Positions 1 to 6,295 are shown, numbered from the stretch's first letter. The stretch is DNA of 6,775 nt from CAZMVY01 sp964617875 (GCA_964617875.1 CAZUAI010000143.1:1-6775); one strand, 5' to 3'. Numbers and translations are program-made. Notes: generated by a model from the letters alone, not told the origin.

Positions 1-95
1 CGCCAACGCCGATTCTCGCTCGCGATTTCCGTCGCCGTGCGAAGGTTGGGTTAGGTATACCAGTTTGAAGTGTGCCGGGGCATTGGGGGTGGTGG

Positions 96-1187
96 ATGGC
101 ATGGGGAGCGGATCGGGTCGGGAGGCTTGAGGGGTGGCGACGCGAACTGGTGACGCGGCATCTGTACCTTGTGCGGGTGCATATCCGACGGCGTGTGTAT
201 CTGCCGCGGTCGCCGGGACGGCGGAAGGAGGCGGCCGATCTGTATCAGGAGGGGTATGTCGAGCTGATCGAGGCGGCACTGAGGTACGACCCAAGGCGGA
301 ACGGCGCGTTCGCGCCGTATGCCCTCGCCCGGGTTCGGCGGGCGGTGTACCGGGCGATCCATGAGGCGTTTGCGACGGTCCGAATCCCGATGCGTACCGT
401 GCAGAGGTGCAAGGCTCGACGGGCGAAGGCGGACGCGGGCACGACGGCCCCACCGGCGATGGATTCTCTTTGCCGATTGCTCCCGTTGGCGAGCCTTACG
501 AGTGGGCCCCCGGCGAGCAGCCGTTTTGGCGACCCGGTAAGCCTGGCTGCGGAAGCGGAAGAACGAGCGGCCGGGGGCGAAACGATCGGCGAGCACCTGC
601 GGGAAAAGTGCCGAATCGCACTTGTCGTGGCGGCAGATCGGATCGCGGGGCGTTTTCGCCGGGCGGGCCGGCGGGCCGCGCTGGCGGCCATCACGGACGA
701 GCGCCTGGGTATACCGTGTGAGGAGGAGCGAACCCCGCTGCGGGCGATTGAACAGCGGTACGGAGTCTCGAATGGCCGGCTGGCGAGCTGGCAGCGCGCG
801 ATGGAGCAGGGCGCGCGTCAGATCCTGAACGCGGACGGCGAACTGACGGCGTTGCGACAAGCGTCGGCGGAATCGGAGGCCCGCGAGGACCGGGCGGTGG
901 ATCCGGCGCTGGCGGCGTTGTTGACAGAGCTTCGCATGGCGGCTTTCCGGCGGGCGGTTCGGGCCGGTGCGATCGGGCCACAGGCTTCCGTGTTGGCGCC
1001 GGCGAGCGAATGTGAAGCGGAGGGGCGGGCGGATTCGCCGGAAACCGTGTTCGCGCGGTTGTCGCGCGAGGCGCAGCGGGAGGTGCTGGCCCGAATCGCG
1101 CAGGCGGGCCCGATCTCTCACGGGCGGTCGCAAGTTCGGTCGCGAAAAGGGGTTGTGGTCAGATGCCGGCGAATTGCGGCAAATTGA
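96..1187 (+). CDS. Divergent sigma-70 family RNA polymerase sigma factor (RpoH/RpoD-like regions 2 and 4) with long C-terminal extension
   Basis: Seen: residues about 15-100 follow the sigma region 2 pattern, with LVTRHLYLVR, then DLYQEGYVELIEAALRYDP, an aromatic F-x-x-YA core, and a VRIP motif at the 2.4/3.0 border. Residues about 185-245 resemble region 4, with the helix-turn-helix PLRAIEQRYGVSNGRL followed by a basic helix, much as in RpoH-type factors. The linker is Ala-rich and poorly conserved. About 115 residues follow region 4, where most sigma factors end. Inferred role: promoter recognition with core RNA polymerase in the cytoplasm. Start: ATG at 96 is chosen because a GGGGGTGG tract lies just upstream. 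An in-frame GTG at 72 (8 residues longer) is the alternative and has no visible ribosome binding site. It is separated from the next gene by 93 nt, so co-transcription with the cytochrome operon is unproven. The weak conservation leaves open a degenerate or specialised factor. Family call fairly confident; target regulon unknown. Confidence 0.72.
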   Translation: MAWGADRVGRLEGWRRELVTRHLYLVRVHIRRRVYLPRSPGRRKEAADLYQEGYVELIEAALRYDPRRNGAFAPYALARVRRAVYRAIHEAFATVRIPMRTVQRCKARRAKADAGTTAPPAMDSLCRLLPLASLTSGPPASSRFGDPVSLAAEAEERAAGGETIGEHLREKCRIALVVAADRIAGRFRRAGRRAALAAITDERLGIPCEEERTPLRAIEQRYGVSNGRLASWQRAMEQGARQILNADGELTALRQASAESEAREDRAVDPALAALLTELRMAAFRRAVRAGAIGPQASVLAPASECEAEGRADSPETVFARLSREAQREVLARIAQAGPISHGRSQVRSRKGVVVRCRRIAAN

Positions 1188-1280
1188 TCCCCGTCAAGGC
1201 GGTTGCGGCCGGGGCATGGCAGAATACGGCATAACGCGGGCGGGGCGCGCGCGACGGAAGCCGCCGGGTACGGGTGCGTC

Positions 1281-1538
1281 ATGAGCGAACGGACGGAGAA
1301 CCGGGCCGATCGGGTCCGGGCACTGAGGGACATACTCACGAGGTTGCACGCGGGCGCGCTCCCTGAAACGGTGGAACGCGCGCTGGAAGCCATCGTTCGT
1401 GAGGCGGATGCGGCCGAGATCGCCGCGATGGAGCGGGAGCTGATCGAGGAGGAGAAGATCAAGGACGAGGAAATGCGGCTGCGTGCATTGCGGGCCGAGC
1501 GGCGGTCCTTAGAATACGGCGCAGCAGCGACGATCTGA
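1281..1538 (+). CDS. Small helical protein resembling the N-terminal DUF438 domain
   Basis: An 85-residue acidic, wholly helical protein. Residues about 10-70 match the DUF438 pattern as I remember it: a leucine-rich helix RALRDILTRLHAG, a helix ending in EAIVREADAAEI, then MERELIEEEKIKDEEM. Known of the family: full-length DUF438 proteins are usually several hundred residues, carry PAS and/or hemerythrin-like parts, and occur in anaerobes. Here only the N-terminal domain exists. The usual Leu-Cys-Asp-x-His close of the domain is replaced by RLRALRAERR, so any metal or redox role through those residues is lost. The ATG at 1281 is the only ATG ahead of the conserved region; the same frame is open from a TTG at 1203, but that extension (GRIRHNAGGAR) looks non-coding. 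Its TGA overlaps the Shine-Dalgarno of the tetraheme cytochrome 13 nt downstream, which suggests it belongs to that operon. Function unknown; an assembly or sensory accessory role is only a guess. Confidence 0.68.
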   Translation: MSERTENRADRVRALRDILTRLHAGALPETVERALEAIVREADAAEIAAMERELIEEEKIKDEEMRLRALRAERRSLEYGAAATI

Positions 1539-1542
1539 GAGG
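1537..1542 (+). promoter_or_regulatory. Ribosome binding site GAGAGG for the TTG-started cytochrome gene
   Basis: GAGAGG ends 9 nt before the TTG at 1552 and overlaps the TGA stop of the DUF438-like gene. It supports the unusual TTG start: the next in-frame GTG falls inside the membrane segment, so a later start would destroy the signal anchor. Confidence 0.6.
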
Positions 1543-1551
1543 TTCGGCAAT

Positions 1552-2427
1552 TTGGACGGATCAGGCGATCAGACCGCGGCACCTTGCAGCGCGCCGGAGC
1601 GGCTCCGCCCAGTCCTTGTTCCGCTCGTATTCCTGGGCCTGGCCGGTGTGCTGTGGACCGCGCCGCGGCAGGCCGCGAGCCCTGTGCCGGCGCCGGTGTC
1701 CGTGCCGGCGTGGGCGACCGACGTAACGCCGATCCGGCGCGCGAAGCTTCGCCCCGAAATCCAGGTCGCCGGCTACACGTACGCGTGCAGCGACTGCCAC
1801 AACCTCTTTCCGTCACCGCCCGAAACGACTCGCTCGCTCACGCAACACCGGGACATCACCCTGGAGCACGGGATCAACAACCGCTGCTTCAACTGCCACC
1901 ATCTGACGAACCGCGACGCCTTCACCGATGACTGGGGCCGCGAGATCCCGTTCGATCAGCCGCCGTCGGTCTGCGCAAAGTGCCACGGCCCCGTCTATCA
2001 CGACTGGCTGCACGGCTCGCACGGGCGGACGAACGGCTATTGGGACGTGAAGGCCGGCCCGCAGGAGCGCCGCAAATGCATCGAGTGCCACGACCCGCAC
2101 CAGCCGGCGTTCCCGTCGCTGAAGCCGGCACCGGGTCCGAACACGCTGCGAATGGGCCCGCAGGCCCCAGCCGAGCGCCACGGCGCCGAGAACCCCTTAC
2201 GATACCGCGGCCTGCATTCAACGATTCAACAGCCGCCCCCGGCGCAGGCTTCGCCCGCACTCGGGCCGCCAGGCGACCATCGCGGAGAACCGCCGCTGTC
2301 TGGGAGGGCATCAGGGAAGAGGGGTGCGAAGAGTGAGAAGGGCGTGAACGGTGGGGAATGTGTGAAGGGCGAGGAAATCGTCGCGGCCCGCGAGGATATC
2401 CATGAAGCGCGAGCGAGGATGCCATGA
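1552..2427 (+). CDS. Membrane-anchored tetraheme c-type cytochrome
   Basis: Seen: 291 residues. A hydrophobic segment at about 19-37, preceded by basic residues, looks like an uncleaved signal anchor or a signal peptide. Four CXXCH heme sites follow at C79-H83, C112-H116, C141-H145 and C176-H180. A motif SHGRTNGYWD lies before the last site, and CIECHDPHQPAF with a Pro-rich stretch ends the conserved part near residue 218. This layout recalls multiheme cytochromes coded beside Fe-S/NrfD pairs. Inferred role: periplasmic electron relay between the Fe-S/NrfD module downstream and the octaheme enzyme. Odd: residues about 220-291 have no heme or fold signature, are Pro/Gly/Lys-rich, and coincide with repeat-like DNA (2216-2380), so this tail may be acquired by read-through. 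The start is TTG, supported by its ribosome binding site. The stop overlaps the next start as ATGA at 2424-2427. Whether the first segment is cleaved is unclear. Confidence 0.88.
   Translation: MDGSGDQTAAPCSAPERLRPVLVPLVFLGLAGVLWTAPRQAASPVPAPVSVPAWATDVTPIRRAKLRPEIQVAGYTYACSDCHNLFPSPPETTRSLTQHRDITLEHGINNRCFNCHHLTNRDAFTDDWGREIPFDQPPSVCAKCHGPVYHDWLHGSHGRTNGYWDVKAGPQERRKCIECHDPHQPAFPSLKPAPGPNTLRMGPQAPAERHGAENPLRYRGLHSTIQQPPPAQASPALGPPGDHRGEPPLSGRASGKRGAKSEKGVNGGECVKGEEIVAAREDIHEARARMP
2216..2231 (+). repeat. Two copies of an ATTCAACR octamer
   Basis: ATTCAACG at 2216-2223 is followed directly by ATTCAACA at 2224-2231. It marks the point where the tetraheme cytochrome reading frame leaves its conserved region. 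Two copies alone could be chance. Confidence 0.35.
2302..2380 (+). repeat. Purine-rich degenerate tract with recurring GNGTGAR words inside the cytochrome tail
   Basis: The + strand is almost all G and A, with few C or T. The words GAGTGAG (2331), GCGTGAA (2342) and GTGTGAA (2360) recur at irregular spacing. It looks like an eroded heptamer microsatellite that is now translated as the Lys/Gly/Glu-rich end of the tetraheme cytochrome. The repeat nature is suggestive only. Confidence 0.35.
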
Positions 2428-3449
2428 GCAAGTCGGTACGACAATCCGGAGCGCCGGCCGCGCTTCCTGAAGGGGGCTCTTGCCCAGCCGTCACCCGGCG
2501 CGGCTTTCTGCACAAGGGCGCCGCCGCCGTCGCGGGCGGCGCGGCCGTGGCCGCCGCCTTGTCGCCGCTGCGCGGGCTTCGGCCGGGGGATGTGCCGTCG
2601 CTCGAGAGACTGCTGCAGAAGCACTACAAGGAGATGACGCCGGAGGAAAAGAAGGCCGCGCTCGACCGGATCGCCGGCGAAGTCCGGCATCGTCACGGCG
2701 TACAGGCGACCGTGGCCGACCCGCCGCCGATGGACGGCGTCGAGTTCGTCTACGCCCTGAACCTCAGCCGGTGCATTGGTTGCCGGCGGTGCGTCCACGC
2801 CTGCGTGAAGGAGAACAACTCGTCCCGCGCGCCGGAGATCCAGTACATCCGCGTGTTGAAGATGGAGAAGGGGAGCATCGACGTGGAGACGTCAGACCAC
2901 CACTACGATCCGCCCCTGGTGCCGGAGCACGATGCCTACTACATGCCCGTGCAGTGCCACCAGTGCAAGAAACCGCCGTGCGTGAAGGTCTGCCCCGTCG
3001 AGGCGACGTGGCAGGAGCCGGACGGCATCACGGTGATCGACTACGACTGGTGCATCGGCTGCCGCTACTGCGAAGCGGCGTGCCCCTACTGGGCGCGGCG
3101 GTTTAACTTCGCCGAGCCGCAGGTGCCGGCCGGGCAGATCAACCCGGACATGGGATACCTGTCGAACCGCCCGCGCGCCAAGGGCGTCATGGAGAAATGT
3201 ACGTACTGCCTCCATCGGACGCGGCGCGGACGGATGCCGGCCTGTCTCGAGGTCTGCCCGACGGGTTCGCGGAAGTTCGGTAACGTGCTGGATCCGCAGA
3301 GCGAGGTCTCGTACATCCTGCGCGAGAAGCGGGTGTTCGTGCTCAAACAGGACGTCGGCACGCTGCCGCGGTTCTTTTATTTCTTCGACGAGCGCGGCAG
3401 CCGCTACCGCGAGCCGATCACGGGCGAGCCGAACGGGGGGGCCGGATGA
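2424..3449 (+). CDS. Tat-exported 4x[4Fe-4S] ferredoxin subunit (NrfC/DsrO/HybA type)
   Basis: Seen: 341 residues. A twin-arginine signal TRRGFLHK at residues 24-31 is followed by an Ala/Gly/Val-rich hydrophobic stretch, so the folded cluster-loaded protein should go to the periplasm. Sixteen cysteines form four intact cluster motifs: C117/120/123/127, C178/181/186/190, C210/213/216/220, and C259/262 with C274/278. Known of the family: such subunits bind a NrfD-type membrane protein and carry electrons between quinone and a partner enzyme. Here no molybdopterin catalytic subunit is nearby; the partners are cytochromes. A helical insert at about residues 58-92 (LLQKHYKEMTPEEKKAALDR) separates the signal from the first cluster. 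The ATG overlaps the cytochrome stop (ATGA), with GAGGA 4 nt upstream. The end overlaps the NrfD start in the same way. High confidence in family; direction of electron flow is inferred. Confidence 0.93.
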   Translation: MSKSVRQSGAPAALPEGGSCPAVTRRGFLHKGAAAVAGGAAVAAALSPLRGLRPGDVPSLERLLQKHYKEMTPEEKKAALDRIAGEVRHRHGVQATVADPPPMDGVEFVYALNLSRCIGCRRCVHACVKENNSSRAPEIQYIRVLKMEKGSIDVETSDHHYDPPLVPEHDAYYMPVQCHQCKKPPCVKVCPVEATWQEPDGITVIDYDWCIGCRYCEAACPYWARRFNFAEPQVPAGQINPDMGYLSNRPRAKGVMEKCTYCLHRTRRGRMPACLEVCPTGSRKFGNVLDPQSEVSYILREKRVFVLKQDVGTLPRFFYFFDERGSRYREPITGEPNGGAG

Positions 3450-4666
3450 GGCGGTATCTCTCCTTCCTGTGGCAGTGCGCCCGCCTCAGCTTCGTCGGCG
3501 ACTGGCGCTACCATGCGTGGATGACCGTGCTGACGCTCATCGCCCTGGCGGGACTGCACGCGTACTGCCGGCAGCTCGCCGGCGGCCTCGTCACGACGGG
3601 CATGACGGACCAGGTGTCGTGGGGGCTCTACATCGCGAACTTCACGTACCTCGTCGGGCTGGCGGCGGCGGCGGCGATGCTCGTCATCCCCGTCTACGTG
3701 TACCGCAACATGCATCTGCACGACGTCGTCATCTTCGGCGAACTGCTCGCCGTGGCCGTCATCGTCATGTGTCTCCTGTTCGTCATGGTCGATCTCGGCC
3801 GGCCGGACCGGTTCGACCACATGCTGCGGCGGTTCAACTTCCCGATCTCGATGCTGACCTGGGACGTGATCGCGCTGAACGGCTACCTGCTGCTCAACCT
3901 GCACATCTGCGGCTACCTGATCTACTGCGCGTACTGCGGGCGGGCGCCGTCGAAGGCGTTCTACGTGCCGTTCGTGTTCGTCGCGATCGTGTGGGCGGTG
4001 AGCATCCACACGGTGACGGCCTTTCTGTACGTCGGTCTGGGCGGGCGGCCGTTCTGGAACTCGGCGATCATCGCGCCGCGGTTCCTGGCCAGCGCGTTCG
4101 CGGCCGGGCCGGCGTTCATCATTCTGACGCTGCAGGTCGTCCGGCGCTATACGAACCACCGCGTGGCCGACGACGCCCTGCTGACGCTGCGGCGGATCGT
4201 CCAGGTGGCGATGATCATCAACGTGTTCCTGCTCGGCTGCGAGCTGTTCACGGAGTTCTACTCCGACTCGGCCCACACGGCGTCGTCTCGCTACCTGTAC
4301 ATCGGCCTGCACGGGCGACACGCCCTCGTGCCGTGGATCTGGACGGCGATCGCGTTCAACCTCGCGGCGACGGCCCTGTTCGTGCTGCCGTCGTCGCGGG
4401 CGCTGCGGACGCTGAACGTCGCCTGCGTGCTGGCGATCGTGGGGATCTGGATCGAGAAGGGGATGGGGCTGATCGTGCCGGCGTTCGTCCCGACGCCGCT
4501 GGGCGAGATCGTCGAATACCGGCCGACGCTGAACGAGGTGCTCATCTGCCTGGGCATCTGGGCGTTCGGCCTGCTGCTGTATACCGTTTTCGTTCGAATC
4601 TCGGTCCCCGTCCTGTCCGGGGAGCTGACCTACGCGAGGCGAACCGCGAAAGGAGTGACGTCATGA
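3446..4666 (+). CDS. nrfD: NrfD/PsrC/DsrP-family integral membrane quinone subunit
   Basis: Seen: 406 residues with about ten hydrophobic segments (roughly 24-42, 57-86, 93-115, 135-160, 171-195, 206-232, 250-272, 292-314, 322-345, 362-386). Family-like landmarks are SWGLYIANF (58-66), VDLGRPDRF (115-123), ISMLTWD (134-140), VSIHTVTAF (185-193), IIAPRFLASAF (208-218) and FTEFY (268-272). Known of the family: NrfD-type proteins bind menaquinol/menaquinone near the periplasmic face and pass electrons to or from the cognate four-cluster Fe-S protein. It is translationally coupled on both sides: its ATG overlaps the Fe-S stop at 3446-3449 and its TGA overlaps the octaheme start at 4663-4666. It is inferred to anchor the complex and link it to the quinone pool. 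The larger length and ten segments are nearer DsrP/QrcD/ActC-type members than the shorter eight-segment NrfD, so the symbol denotes family only and does not imply an NrfABCD system. Confidence 0.92.
   Translation: MRRYLSFLWQCARLSFVGDWRYHAWMTVLTLIALAGLHAYCRQLAGGLVTTGMTDQVSWGLYIANFTYLVGLAAAAAMLVIPVYVYRNMHLHDVVIFGELLAVAVIVMCLLFVMVDLGRPDRFDHMLRRFNFPISMLTWDVIALNGYLLLNLHICGYLIYCAYCGRAPSKAFYVPFVFVAIVWAVSIHTVTAFLYVGLGGRPFWNSAIIAPRFLASAFAAGPAFIILTLQVVRRYTNHRVADDALLTLRRIVQVAMIINVFLLGCELFTEFYSDSAHTASSRYLYIGLHGRHALVPWIWTAIAFNLAATALFVLPSSRALRTLNVACVLAIVGIWIEKGMGLIVPAFVPTPLGEIVEYRPTLNEVLICLGIWAFGLLLYTVFVRISVPVLSGELTYARRTAKGVTS
4651..4657 (+). promoter_or_regulatory. Strong Shine-Dalgarno AGGAGTG for the octaheme gene
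   Basis: AGGAG (4651-4655) sits 7 nt ahead of the ATG at 4663, inside the end of the NrfD gene. It decides in favour of this ATG rather than the in-frame ATG at 4735, which has only a weak G-rich upstream sequence and would give a shorter signal peptide. Confidence 0.7.
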
Positions 4667-6231
4667 AGCGACGGAGCGACGAAGCGACGGAGCGACGAAG
4701 CGATCGCGGCCCGGAGCGCAAGCGATGGGCGGGCATGCCGGGACGCTCCGTGTCGGGGGTGCGCTCGAGGGCGACGCGATTGCACCATCACCCCGCGCCG
4801 GCGCTCGGGGCTCTGTTTGTGCTGGCGCTGGCCGGCGCCGTTCCCGTTTCGGCGCAGACGTGGGGCCTGGCGCAGCTCTCGGAGAAGAGCAGGGCCTGCA
4901 TCGAGTGCCACAAGAAGGAAAACCCCTCGATCTACCAGCAGTGGGGGTCGAGCAAGCACTACCGGGCGAACGTCGGCTGCTACGAGTGCCACGCGGCGAA
5001 AGAGGGGGAACCGGACGCCTTCAAGCACGAGGGCGAGTGGATCGCGACGATCGTCTCGCCGAGGGACTGCGCGAAGTGCCACGAAAAGGAGACGAAGGAG
5101 TTCGCCGAGTCGCACCATTCGCGGGGCGGCCGCATCCTCGGCTCGCTGGACAACACGCTCGCGGAGATCGTCGAGGGCAACCGGGGCATGGTGACGCCGG
5201 CGTTTCCGGACGGCGTGGCGGCGACGGCCGTCAGCGGCTGCTGGCAGTGCCACGGGTCGGAGGTCAAGGCGCTGCCCGGCGGCCGGCTCGATGCGGCGAC
5301 GTGGCCGAACACCGGCATCGGCCGGATCAACCCCGACGGGTCGGAGGGCTCCTGCTCGGCCTGCCACAGCCGGCACGCCTTCTCCGCCGAGCAGTCGCGC
5401 AACCCGGACAACTGCGGCAAGTGCCACATGGGCCCCGACCATCCGCAGATGGAGATCTACTACGAGTCGAAGCACGGCATCGCCTTCCGCGCGAACAAGG
5501 GAAGGCTGCGCCTCGATTCGCCGAAGTGGATCGTCGGCGAGGACTACAGCCACGCGCCGACGTGCGCGACGTGCCACATGAGCGCGACGAAGAAACAGCC
5601 GGTTTCGCACGACGTCGGGCTGCGGATCAGCTGGAACAACCGGCCGGAGATTTCGGTCCGCCCGGAGGTGAGCGACAGGAAGATGGGCCTGCCGACCGCC
5701 GACATCGACTGGAAGACGCGCCGGGCGAAGATGCAGGACGTCTGCACCGCGTGCCACGAGAAGCAGTGGGTCGAGAATTTCTACGTGCAGTACGACGCCC
5801 TGATCGACGTTTACCACAAGAAGTTCGCCGAGCCCGGTCTGGCGCTGTACCAGCTCGCCCGGCCGCTGCTGAAGCCCGTGCAGTTCTCGAACCCGGTGGA
5901 CTGGGTCTGGTACGAGATCTGGCACCATGAGGGACGGCGGGCGCGGCACGGCGCGTCGATGATGGGCCCGGACTACACGCACTGGCACGGGACGTACGAG
6001 GTGGCGAAGCACTTCTACACGAAGTACGTGCCGGAGCTGCAGGAGCTGGCCCGCGAGGCGAAGGACTCGAAGGACGCCAGGAAGGCCGAGGCGGCCGCGG
6101 CGCTGGCGAAGAAACTGGACGAAGTGCTCGGCTCCGAGAACCACCGCTGGTACATCAACAAAATGGACCCCGCCGAGGCCGAACGCCGCAAGCAGCAGCT
6201 CGAGGAGTTCAAGAAGCGCTACGCGAAGTAG
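4663..6231 (+). CDS. hao: Octaheme cytochrome c, hydroxylamine oxidoreductase (HAO) family
   Basis: Seen: 522 residues. A long basic N-region (1-44) leads to a hydrophobic core LGALFVLALAGAVPVSAQ (about 48-65), with likely cleavage after VSA. Eight CXXCH sites start at C79, C106, C136, C193, C231, C251, C301 and C361. After the sixth site comes GPDHPQ; Asp259-His260 fit the distal Asp-His pair of HAO active sites. The C-terminal block HHEGRRARHG (421-430) and GPDYTHWHG (435-443) is typical of HAO-like proteins, and Tyr438 is a candidate for the heme-crosslinking tyrosine. The end is a charged helix, with no membrane anchor. Known of the family: members oxidise hydroxylamine or hydrazine, or, without the tyrosine crosslink, reduce nitrite or hydroxylamine. 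With NrfD and Fe-S genes upstream, a quinol-linked periplasmic reductase is the favoured inference; no HaoB or c554 gene is seen. The first 14 codons lie in an 8-bp tandem repeat. Family assignment firm; reaction direction uncertain. Confidence 0.92.
   Translation: MKRRSDEATERRSDRGPERKRWAGMPGRSVSGVRSRATRLHHHPAPALGALFVLALAGAVPVSAQTWGLAQLSEKSRACIECHKKENPSIYQQWGSSKHYRANVGCYECHAAKEGEPDAFKHEGEWIATIVSPRDCAKCHEKETKEFAESHHSRGGRILGSLDNTLAEIVEGNRGMVTPAFPDGVAATAVSGCWQCHGSEVKALPGGRLDAATWPNTGIGRINPDGSEGSCSACHSRHAFSAEQSRNPDNCGKCHMGPDHPQMEIYYESKHGIAFRANKGRLRLDSPKWIVGEDYSHAPTCATCHMSATKKQPVSHDVGLRISWNNRPEISVRPEVSDRKMGLPTADIDWKTRRAKMQDVCTACHEKQWVENFYVQYDALIDVYHKKFAEPGLALYQLARPLLKPVQFSNPVDWVWYEIWHHEGRRARHGASMMGPDYTHWHGTYEVAKHFYTKYVPELQELAREAKDSKDARKAEAAAALAKKLDEVLGSENHRWYINKMDPAEAERRKQQLEEFKKRYAK
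4665..4704 (+). repeat. 8-bp tandem microsatellite GRAGCGAY, five copies, at the octaheme start codon
   Basis: Consecutive units are GAAGCGAC (4665), GGAGCGAC (4673), GAAGCGAC (4681), GGAGCGAC (4689) and GAAGCGAT (4697), giving an exact 16-bp super-repeat. The repeat begins at the G of the start codon and encodes the RRSDEATERRSD N-region of the signal peptide. As 8 is not a multiple of 3, gain or loss of one unit would shift the frame between the ATG and the signal core. Confidence 0.85.
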
Positions 6232-6232
6232 G

Positions 6233-6268
6233 GTGGGCGGTTCCGCGGTACTCCGCGGGTTCGCCCAC
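6233..6268 (+). terminator. Strong hairpin directly after the octaheme gene, probable transcription terminator
   Basis: The outer stem GTGGGCG (6233-6239) pairs with CGCCCAC (6262-6268). The inner stem CCGCGG (6243-6248) pairs with CCGCGG (6253-6258) around a TACT loop. G-T wobbles and one T-T mismatch join the two stems. It starts 2 nt after the stop codon. The following sequence is only moderately T-rich, with no clean T-run, so it may act as a terminator or as an mRNA 3'-stabilising structure. Confidence 0.6.
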
Positions 6269-6274
6269 ATCCTG

Positions 6275-6295
6275 GTCTGTTGTTTGTTGTCCGTT
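6275..6295 (+). repeat. Heptamer repeat GTYYGTT, three copies
   Basis: GTCTGTT, GTTTGTT and GTCCGTT follow each other without gaps, 6 nt past the terminator hairpin. It is one of several short microsatellite remnants at gene borders in this window. Confidence 0.55.

Larger units (their letters stand above)
1281..6231 (+). other. Putative operon: DUF438-like, tetraheme cytochrome, Fe-S, NrfD, octaheme HAO
   Basis: Five genes run the same way with a 13-nt gap and then three ATGA overlaps (2424-2427, 3446-3449, 4663-4666), and a strong hairpin follows the last stop. I could not identify a convincing promoter in the 93 nt before 1281. A CCCCG/CGGGG pair (1189-1193 with 1210-1214) there is too weak to call. 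The stoichiometric coupling suggests the products form one respiratory complex or chain. Confidence 0.75.

Noticed and set aside
51..1133. Minus-strand open frame opposite the sigma factor
   Set aside because: Arg/Pro-rich with no recognisable domain, while the + strand frame carries sigma regions 2 and 4.
1189..1214. Possible terminator CCCCG...CGGGG and promoter-like TTGCGG/GAATAC before the DUF438-like gene
   Set aside because: The stem is only 5 bp with a 16-nt loop and no T-run; the box spacing is too short for a sigma-70 promoter.
3404..4321. Minus-strand open frame opposite NrfD
   Set aside because: His/Arg/Asp/Val-rich mirror of hydrophobic codons on the + strand; no protein features.
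3469..4662. A + strand frame open through almost all of the NrfD gene and continuous with the octaheme gene (apparent 920-residue protein)
   Set aside because: The first 398 residues are Arg/Pro/Ala-rich with no domain and lie out of frame over a clear NrfD gene. The octaheme protein has its own ribosome binding site, ATG and signal peptide at 4663. This is an annotation hazard, not a fusion.
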